Origin: a virus
Direction: 5' to 3' (one strand)
Length of the DNA: 64,000 bases
Virus record (IMG/VR): IMGVR_UViG_3300030107_000800
Location: 1-64,000 of that record
Of the stretch, positions 10,801-19,500 are shown in pieces. Position numbers and translations under genes: made by a program. Under the pieces are notes generated by a model. It searched no databases, had not been told where the DNA came from, and saw only the letters and a list, made by a program, of their open reading frames with translations. Position 1 is the stretch's first letter. Every line of letters begins with the position of its first letter.

Positions 10801-13357
10801 CAACCCCAGTATATGTCTGATCAGCTTGTCCAGCAATTGTACTAGATGCTGTTGCTGTTACAGATTGGATTCCACCACCAGGATCTCGTACTTTATCTCC
10901 AACTTGGAATGTTGCAGCAGCAATATTGTTTAATACAGGAGTAACTTGTTCTACCTGTGTGTTAGTTACTACCTTAGTTTCTGGTTGTACTAGATCAGAT
11001 GCATTGACAGTAAGAATATCATTCTTAGAATAACCATTACCACCATCTGCAACAGTTGCTTCAGTTACAACACCAAGTTCAGTAATAGTAAACTCAAAAT
11101 TTTGTCCATTACCATAAGAAGGAACAAAGTTTGCAACAATAGGACCAGCAGCATCAGGTGCAACAGATATTTCTACAGTAGTAGCATCAATAATACCAGT
11201 AACAGTAGTACCAGCAGCAAGAGAACCAGTACCACTTACTTTATTAACTTCCATTCCGTCTCCAATGAGACTAGAATTAGGAACAGTTAAGTAAGTTGTA
11301 TTCTGGTTAGTAATACTAATATCAGCATCACCTGGAGTTGGTGCTCCAACTGATAATGTTATTTGAGTAGCATTATCAACAGATGCAACAGTAGTACCAG
11401 CAGCTAACTGACCACTATTGTTAATGTTGGCAATAATATCAACAGTGTCACCAACTAAAATACCTGTTGTATCACTAAGTGTGATTTGTGGGTTAGAAGC
11501 AGCAACAGTCTGTACAGCAATAGTTAAATCTTCATTTGGAGTAGCACCACCAAGTAAATCACCAGTAATTAAAAGTTGGTCTGAAGGAAGATATCCTGTA
11601 CCAGCATTGTTAACAGTAATAGAATCATATGATGCGTTACCACCAGCATATATGACATTAACATCACAATTAAATCCAGTACCAGCACCACCAGTAGGAG
11701 TTATATTAGTAAATGTTGCGTTCGCACTACCAGCAGCAATACCAGTTAAGTTGTAAGTTTCAATTGCACCAGTAGAAACAAAAGTAGTACCTGGCCCAGT
11801 GAATTCTAATGTACCTCGTGCTTGAGTAGCAACATTAGTAGTACCACTTGGTAGAGTTAATGTATCATTAACAGCATATCCTGAACCATATGCAGAATAG
11901 TCATCAATAGCAAGAATAGCACCGAATTGACCACCAAGAGTATATTGGAATCCAGAACCTTCTACACCAGCACCTACATCTCCAGATGCCATTAAATCTG
12001 TTGCAGCAACTCCTAGTACATCACCAGAAGTATAAAGTCCATCACCAGAGTTAACAACAGAAACTGATGTGATAAGTCCACCAATATTTGTTATCTCAAC
12101 AGATAATCCATTACCAGTTGCATGATCAGTTAATGTAACTTGACCACCCATTCCTGCATGTTGGCCACAGTTTAAGTATAGAGGATTATTTGCAGGGTTA
12201 GCAGGAACTACAAATGTTATTTGTTTTGTTGTAGAACCTGTATAATTTGCTAACCAATCTGCCTCTGAAACATCTGTTCCATCAAGTGTGTATGTAACAC
12301 CATCAGAACTACCTATAATAGAAGCAGTATCATCTACAACAGTACCAAAGAATATTGGATGCGTATCCATACCAGCATCACTGGCATTGAATATATACGT
12401 TTTTCCTTTGAATAATGCGAAGTCTCCAGCTTGCTTTCCATCAAAGTAATATCTACCACTAGCAGCCTTAACTACAAATGTCTGTGTACCAGCAAGAGGA
12501 AGAGTTCCAGTAAGTACGTCACCTACTTGATAACCAGCACCTGCTGATACAACTTCACTACCTCCAGCAGCACCAAATTCTTGTACAACACTACCCTGAA
12601 CAGAAATATTAGCAAGGAAATTACTACCATTTCCTCCTGTTAAGGGAATACTCTTAAATATTCCATCTGGATACCCAGTACCACCAGTTGTAGTTGTAGT
12701 CCATGTCTCAACTGTGATGTCTGCTTGTAATCCACTACCAGTACCACCAGTAAGAACTACGTTAGTATAAGAACCACTTTGATAATTGCTACCACCATTA
12801 GTTAAAGCACCGCCAATCTCATCAATAGTAAAATCAATAGTAGCACCAGTACCACTACCACTTGTAGATACAGGAATATTTTGATATGAACCTGGAGTAT
12901 AAGCAGTACCATTATTGGTAATAGTTCCAATAAATCCAGCAACTGTCATTGCAAGAGAAGCACCGTCACCAGTACCACCCAGTGTTGCTACCTCTGGATA
13001 TGAACCAGCATCATAATTTGAACCAGCAGTTTGAATTGAAACAAGTAATGAATCGAGACTATTCTTTTCAACAACGAAATCCCTATAATACTTCGTTGCT
13101 GCTTCTGATAAATCTGATAATTTCTTACTATTACTAACAAATCCAAATACACCATTGGATTGTTTGTACATTCCCAAATCTGGATCGTTTGTAAAAGCCA
13201 AACTGGGATTGGAGATTGTACCATCTCCTAATTTTATATTACCTGCCTGTAGATCACTTCCTCCAGAAGTAACATTGAACAGTTGGTTGGCGATGTCGTT
13301 AACCTTTACCCTCTGCATTTCAAGGGTATCGGTTCTCGCTATATTAATTGCTGGCAT
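7844..13357 (-). CDS. Large virion fibre protein (1837 aa) with two cupredoxin-like domains
   Basis: The N-terminus (PSLAFTNDPDLGMYKQ) resembles cyanophage fibre N-termini. Residues 100-280 and 410-900 are GxGY-type beta repeats. Residues about 301-412 look like a cupredoxin: KGKTYIFNAS, then THP (H333), then YLNCGQHAGMGG with C397, H400 and M403, similar to a type-1 copper ligand set. A second divergent copy at about 971-1150 has GGHVFSL (H1004) and YYYCATDSVDH (C1125, H1132) with no Met. The C-terminal third has two copies of an IRxNT...QYEG...SLGGV-D unit. It overlaps the upstream 67-residue gene by 14 bp and has a late promoter element inside that gene. It is probably a tail fibre; copper binding is inference. 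Confidence 0.85.
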   Translation of the reverse strand: MPAINIARTDTLEMQRVKVNDIANQLFNVTSGGSDLQAGNIKLGDGTISNPSLAFTNDPDLGMYKQSNGVFGFVSNSKKLSDLSEAATKYYRDFVVEKNSLDSLLVSIQTAGSNYDAGSYPEVATLGGTGDGASLAMTVAGFIGTITNNGTAYTPGSYQNIPVSTSGSGTGATIDFTIDEIGGALTNGGSNYQSGSYTNVVLTGGTGSGLQADITVETWTTTTTGGTGYPDGIFKSIPLTGGNGSNFLANISVQGSVVQEFGAAGGSEVVSAGAGYQVGDVLTGTLPLAGTQTFVVKAASGRYYFDGKQAGDFALFKGKTYIFNASDAGMDTHPIFFGTVVDDTASIIGSSDGVTYTLDGTDVSEADWLANYTGSTTKQITFVVPANPANNPLYLNCGQHAGMGGQVTLTDHATGNGLSVEITNIGGLITSVSVVNSGDGLYTSGDVLGVAATDLMASGDVGAGVEGSGFQYTLGGQFGAILAIDDYSAYGSGYAVNDTLTLPSGTTNVATQARGTLEFTGPGTTFVSTGAIETYNLTGIAAGSANATFTNITPTGGAGTGFNCDVNVIYAGGNASYDSITVNNAGTGYLPSDQLLITGDLLGGATPNEDLTIAVQTVAASNPQITLSDTTGILVGDTVDIIANINNSGQLAAGTTVASVDNATQITLSVGAPTPGDADISITNQNTTYLTVPNSSLIGDGMEVNKVSGTGSLAAGTTVTGIIDATTVEISVAPDAAGPIVANFVPSYGNGQNFEFTITELGVVTEATVADGGNGYSKNDILTVNASDLVQPETKVVTNTQVEQVTPVLNNIAAATFQVGDKVRDPGGGIQSVTATASSTIAGQADQTYTGVASTSGGNGTGATFDVTRDNTGAVISLSVNQSGLGIFYTDTDTITIAGNLVGGSAPADNITANVDQVTTAGNAVDIQKIKTNGGNISYIICDYFGFSAGGFIVNENAPTTAYEVQTSVDDYRFLIDTVFNPSLTFYAGNSYSFDLNSATLGGHVFSLSSFPDGRWDRVEGITATLTSTATQITVGSTTGLKVGFIVEKDLADQGLGAFAADTRIVTVDSSTQFTVDKLPTVGGAIEFNAYGAEYTDGVTRVTAAGSESLTIKVTETTPTLYYYCATDSVDHTNEGGEDGEEATITIDLNNPKTFGSGFQLLVNDVVVEEIIKGEVLTGAFTVKDVVSTDATISNGTVTNLDTTVAKAATSIETPLLTAPLTAGAVTGKKLTIQTDTNKDIEVLTQNFKVGLDVAGTFTPKLTIAADTGNLEVAVGGYIKSEDIRAGDNLKITGPNTTIASLGGNDLILNPDIGRIVEVTALSGFVIPAGDTASRPGPAITKDGCIRFNTTSNQYEGYHSSTTSWSSLGGVRDLDGNTYMLAEETVGANDNTIWFFNDNVNTLKVSPNFLEFVNMKKIRSVNVLAPAYTEWNANAPVTAGQYLKWLNNLYEVTTSGTTATTGNEPIHTSGALANGTAVLTFWGLGVAPLEFDDIQELRVGPNKTCPLVIGGDLRLFGAEISTDISDLNIRPNSGKKVKIDAATSLVVPSGNTAQRGVAERGSIRYNTGTLQYEGFDGLNWGSLGGVKDVDQDTYIVPELTAGGDEDTLYFYNAGNNSLRLTQSAFEFYTVDTIVSATSDEFEITASLFTFDNAATTLDNTSTTKTFLHSSKQYFDLGVSSGVYTDPILRFDDQGDVYLNTGFGTGNYNGVKVFDSDLKEFELSDVRILSDVITLVKGSSNSGNSIIYPTATEKGAKVTVVAENLSNGAREMYEFGVIDDTTNVIYNEYGNLRTGAQLIVPTWEMTTNSEVRLNIDLGANVLATHTIKITVVSNITKK

Positions 13358-13547
13358 TTACTATTTCTCGCAACAGGGACTTAATCTCGAAGAGTTCATT
13401 CTTCAACATATTTATGTCCTCCAATGCGGAAGATAGCTGTTTTGACTTTCTTCTAGCTTCTATAGCAGAATCGTCACGATTGATGATGGCCCCTGTATTT
13501 ACGTCTCTTACGAGACCATCATGGCCATCAACCTTCAAATAGTCCAT
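13344..13547 (-). CDS. Short conserved cyanophage late protein with C-terminal coiled coil
   Basis: A 67-residue protein beginning MDYLKVDGHDGLVRDVNTGAIIN, followed by a charged helix (residues 26-63) with heptad-like Leu/Ile spacing (LSSALEDINMLKNELFEIKSLL). This type of small protein, with an LVRD..T.AI.N motif, recurs beside structural genes of T4-like cyanophages. It ends 14 bp inside the next fibre gene and begins 8 bp after the 2697-residue gene, so it is in the late operon. It may be a structural or assembly cofactor. No biochemical role is visible. Confidence 0.8.
   Translation of the reverse strand: MDYLKVDGHDGLVRDVNTGAIINRDDSAIEARRKSKQLSSALEDINMLKNELFEIKSLLREIVNASN
13409..13416 (-). 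promoter_or_regulatory. Late-type promoter element CATAAATA
   Basis: Minus-strand CATAAATA matches the T4 late promoter at 7 of 8 positions. It lies inside the 67-residue gene about 52 nt before the 1837-residue fibre gene. Confidence 0.5.
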
Positions 13548-13555
13548 ACGCGGAA

Positions 13556-16500
13556 TTAGAAAGATGCTACTGCTCTAATGTCTTGAATCTTAGGAACATA
13601 TGATGGATCAACTGATTTCATTACTACTTTAACAGCAAATGATGAGAACTCAGGAAGATCAGAAGCACTAAACTTCAATTCTTGATATGCAGATTGTTTT
13701 TCAACAATACCTGATATATTATTCTCACTAGTTGCTACTTCAAGACTATCTGGTTCACCAGAATTATTGAAATATACCCAATCAATATCCTCAAAATTCT
13801 CCTGACTAGAGGCTTTCTTATATCTGTATAGAACAGCAACATTAGAAATATCTTTAACGTTAGCTGTTAAACGAACATCAACAGCAGTTGCTGGACTACC
13901 AATAGAAACTTCTTTAGTTACATACTTAGCAACAGAAGAACTATTCTTAGATGTATTCTCTGATACAAAATCATCACCATTTGTATAAGTTATTGTACCA
14001 ACCTCTAAGAATGATGCTTCATCATCTGGTTGATTTGGATATTTTACAAAATCACCAACGCGGAAAATGTCAGCAATTTGAGACGCTACATCAGCATTTC
14101 TGTTGTAAAGAGCATTATCCTGTATTCTTCCTGTGAAATCATCATTGATTGGTTGTGTATCTACTCTAAGAGTTAATTCTTGAGTCTTATTATTCCAGAG
14201 AGTTGCACTACCTGTAATAAGATTATCATATGTCTGAGTAATAGTAGATGGATTACGAGCAATTATTGTTGCAGCATCTGCTATCTCAGCTAATACTTGA
14301 GATGGACTACTATCAATAGTAACATTTGTTAATGAAGATTGATTAGCAAGTTCTACACCTTCACCTTTCTGGAAGAATTGACTTGTTTTAACTCGTACAT
14401 AAACTGTAGTACCATCAACTTTAGCAATAGTACCTGTGGCCTTTGTTGCTTTTCCTTGAATAGTTTGATCAGCAGTTATTGCAGTACCACCATTTCCAGC
14501 AAGTTGGAAAGAATAGACTGGATAGAACTCAATAATTTGATCTCTTCTTCCAAATCTATCTTCTTGACCACTAGCATTTTCTACTCTATTAGAAGATGTT
14601 ATGACAGAAGAAGTAGAAAGATCTACAATTGGACTCAAATGAGACACAGTAGACGAGAGCCACATTTTATAAACCAATGAATTAGATACATTGTTCATAG
14701 TTTCATTGATCTTAGAAGCAATAAACTTCTGATTTGTAAAATAATGAGACTCATTTAAGAATGTCTTCTCATAATCTGTTTGAGAATAAGAAGTATAATT
14801 GGTTGTTGTAGAGTCTACTGGTATTACATTAGTAGTCTTAACCCAACTTTCTAATTTAGTTCCAGTAAATGTTAGATAACTTACTTGTGGATATAAAGTT
14901 TCAAACTTTCTATTGTAACTAGCATAAGTTACATCTCCACCACCAATAGTATTACCTGCTGCTTTAGAAGTAGAAGTAATATTATAAGTGTCAATACCAG
15001 AGTTTGTTACTTGGAAGAGAGTATTATTTAAAATATCTGCTGTTATACCACCAGTTTCTTTTGCATCTCTATAGAAGACGTAAGAATCACCACCAGTTTC
15101 AAATCCATTATCTCTATGATGTACTCTTAATACACTGTTATTATTCTTGAATAATTTTGCAGTAGCAGCTGTACTTGCACCAGCATTTGTTTCAAATGGA
15201 TTACTATCAAGTAATTCATATCCAAGACTCTTATTCTTAAGAAGTAACTCAGCAGGTCTTGTTATATCAAATTCTGCACGATAAACTTTAAACTTAAGAT
15301 CCTCAAATATATCTTCTGTCCAGTTATCTACGTTTTGTGATCGGTATACCGAACCTAATGAAGGTTGAGTCGTGATAGTTGTACTTGTTGATATGTCGGT
15401 TTCCCCTAAACGAGATGCCCACATTTCATAATCTACAGAATCAGTCTCTGCTGTTAATGCATACTCAGTATCATTCTGTAAATATACAGGATAATCAAAT
15501 GCAAAGTGTGTAGGTGTTGTAGATTCAGTAACTCCTACTTCATCTATTGCTACACCCATACTAACTGCTGGAGAATCAATATCAATAAATGTTTCAATCT
15601 CACATCCACCTGCACCATTACCAACACCTTTAACTACAACAGATGGTGGTTCTGTATATCCATAACCATTAAGAGATATTTCTGTATTATAAACTTTACC
15701 ACCAGAAACTTCTATACGTGCAGTAGCAACTGATCCACCTGGAAGTTGAGGACTTTCAATAGTAAGAATAGCACTATCATAATTAAGTCCTGGGTTAGTA
15801 ACTCTAATATCTGATAACTTACCACTATCCTTAGCAATAGTTAATTTTATTTCTGTTCCTTCAGTAGCATTTGCTAATGTAACAGATGGAATAGATAGAT
15901 CTTCATTCTGTTGGAATGAACGTCCATTATGATTACTTAAAACAAGTGTATAAACTTGTTCATTAGTTAGAGAAAACTTACCAGAAGCAGATGCAACTAG
16001 ATCAACACCATTCTTATCAATTACTTTAAGAATAGGGCCACTAGCAGCAGAAGATGTACCAGTTACTTTCTCATCTTTATATACTGATGCATTACCATTA
16101 GTATAACATTTAAGGAATGTATTTGGTGTTAAAGTTTTCTCTGTACCAGGAATAACATTCTTACCAGGTTTATCACTATCTACATTAGTTAAGTATACTT
16201 TAACAGGGATATTACTACTCTTCTTATTAAAGAATAAATCAACTCCAGTTGCAAATACACCACCTTCATAATTCTCAACTTTAAATGTCTGAGCAAGAGG
16301 ATTAGGTCTAATTGGATTGTCTGTATTACTATCAACTAATTGAACACCTTCATTTGCTTTGAAGTATGCAGGTTTAGTTGAAACAATACTAGATGGATTT
16401 TCTGGAAGAATACCTGTAGCATAATATGTAACCTCTGCATAACTATCTACTGTTGCTTTATCTTCATCAGTAGAACTAGAAGTAAATCTTATTGTCTTAG

Positions 16501-19500
16501 CACCAGTAGTGATTCTTATCTCTTCTGCTGTTGTGTCATAATCAACAGTATCAACATCTCCAGGCCAAGTAGCATTTTCTCTTGGTGGATTACCAGCAGG
16601 AAGTAAAATTATTCCACTAGCATTACCATATTCATCAGTAATAACTTCACCATTAAATGCTGATAATGAGTTACCAGCAATACCAGTAAATCTAAGGTCA
16701 GGGTTAACCCAACGATTAACATTTCTACCTTCTAAGAAAACATTAATCTTAGTATTTGGTTTTAGTCTTCTTACAGCAAACTTAATAGGAGTACTCTTAG
16801 CAAAGAATTGTAATGCAGTAGATACAAGATTTCCTCTTACACTCTTAGTTTGTAGTCCTTTTCCAACATCATTATTTTGAGGACTGATATTAGAAGAACT
16901 TGAAACAGATGCTAAATTAATTGATGATTGAGCCTCTTGTGTATTAACTGTTCCTAATGAATTAATAGAACTAAATGATGGAGCAGAACCAACCCAGTTT
17001 ACAACAAATGAATTATGTAAACTAGAGAAACTTTCTTTAATACTTTCCTTAGCAAGGAATATTGTGTATAAGTTAGTATTTGTATCAACAACTAATGGTT
17101 CTACACTTTGATCATACCAAGTATTAACACTAGGTGATATTTCACTATCACCAACATATTGAATAACAACAAATGGATTTGGATTTAATTTCTTAGATGC
17201 AAAATCATTTCCTAAAAGATCTAAATGTGAATATGGTAAAGTAATAATATCACCAGACTTCTTATATCCAGAAACAGATCTTTGATCTTCTCTTGTATTA
17301 ACTTCTACTAGAGATACAGAATCTTCTTTCGACTGTGGCCTTAGAACAGACTGTTGAGTATTAATAGAACAATTATAATCTAATGATGATAGATTACCAA
17401 CTTGATGTGCCTCAAAGTTATCAACAAAGAATCCACTCTTAAAGCGATCCATACCAATCTCATCCTTGACCTGCATGTTCAATGCCTGTTGCTCAAGAAT
17501 GCTTAATGTTGTGTAATATTCTAAACGATCAATACGTTTCTCCAACTTACCAATATCACGCATTGTATAACGCTTATTGTCAACAGGAGTAATTCTTACA
17601 TCCTTACTTGTTGTAGTATAAGCAGGAATATAAACATAGAATAATGATACAGCATCATCTACAGGATCTGGTTTTGATGGGTTAAGAGAAGAATTACCTT
17701 CCTTAATGAGAAACTCACCCTTCTTATTGAGAAAGACTCCATCAATACGATCTAAGTATTGAACCTGACTGAATGAGAATGTATATTCTAAATTAGTATC
17801 TGGAGCAGGAGTAGAAGCAACTACAGAACCAGCACCAGCAAATTGACCAGCTGTAACTTCTAATGAAGATACATCTTGGAATCCAGCAATAATTGCATCA
17901 TTATCTACCTTTGGTCTAAAGTCAATAACATTCTTAAGTTGTAATATTCCATGAACAGATGAGTTGAAAGAAGGAATTTCATCTTCTGTAACACCTGCTT
18001 CATGTAAGTAACTATCAATAGTACAGAAATCACCTTGTGATTGCTCGAAGTAATCAAAAGCAACTACTAATTGTCCTGTAGGTTGCTCGAATCCTGGCTT
18101 GAGAACAATTCTTGAAACGTCGTAAATCGTATCTCTTTGACCATTATCGAAGGTGAACCTGTTAGTAACGTCAGTACCACTAATAAGATTACCAGCACTA
18201 TCAACTTCAGGCGGTTGTGATGTTGATCCTTCATATACATATCTAAGTTTGTATGCATCAGAATAAGATAATATTTCTACAACTTCAGTATCATAACTAG
18301 TTCCTCTAAGTGGAACTACACGATCACCTGAAGAATCAATAACAATCCTCTTATTCTTAATTGCTGTCTTAAGTCTTGGCTTAGCATTAATAACTTCAAG
18401 TGTAGCAGTTAATTTTAATGTTGGGAATGTTCCATTAGATGCAATACTACCAAAGTAATTAGATGGTAATTGAAGACTAATACTACCAGAAGTAAGGCCA
18501 CTAGCAGTATCAGTAGCAGAAGTTACTTCGACAGAATCAGCAGGAACATAGATTATATCACCATTTGAAATATCAGTTGAATCACCTTTGTTTAATACAG
18601 TAATAATAAAGTTACTTTCAGAGAAAGTAGCAAATCTTTGTGTTCCAAATGGTAATTGTGCAGCGAATGTTACAGTACCACCAGATGTAGAAGCAGTAGT
18701 AACAAAATCTCTACGGAAGTAATACTTAATTTTACTATCTTCAGTACCAGCAGATATCTTCTCTACTTGCTTACTTCCAGTTGGGAATAATAATGTTCCA
18801 GAGTTTGAATTATTAACTTTAGGACGTAACCTAACAATACTTGTATTAGTTACATCACCAGGTAATGCAATATCAAGATATATACGAGTCTTAGCAGATC
18901 CTTCTTGTTTAGTAGCATATTGAACTACTGCACGTACAAGATTGTTTGCAGAATCTGAGAACTGTACTAAATCTCCTTGTTGTAATAAAGGAGCAGCATC
19001 AGCACTAAAACTAGTAGACTCTACAAAATTGTATCCTTTGCTACCAAAGAATGTAAAATCTGTTACACTCTTAATTTCTGAAAAATCTTGACTATCTACA
19101 ACAATATCAGCACTGAATGTATTTGCATTTCCAGATCCATATGAACATCCAACAGACTTAACATTCTGTGGTGTATATGTTGTTACTGCATTCCTATTTA
19201 AAACAGGAAGTATATTAGCAGCAGTACTTGGATTACCAGCACCACTTGGGTTCTTGGCAACTATAACTGGTGGTTGAGCATATTCAACATTAACAGCATT
19301 TCTATTAACTACTTCTACTTTAAGAACATTACCAGCAGGATTCTTAGTTACAAGAATCTTAGATGGATCATATTCAACACCATTAACAACAACAGTAACA
19401 CCATCTGCATATCCAACACCTCTATTGTTAACAATGAAATGAGATATTGTATTATCTTTAGCAATCTTAATTGTTACTCCACCTTCATCTCTAATCGTCT

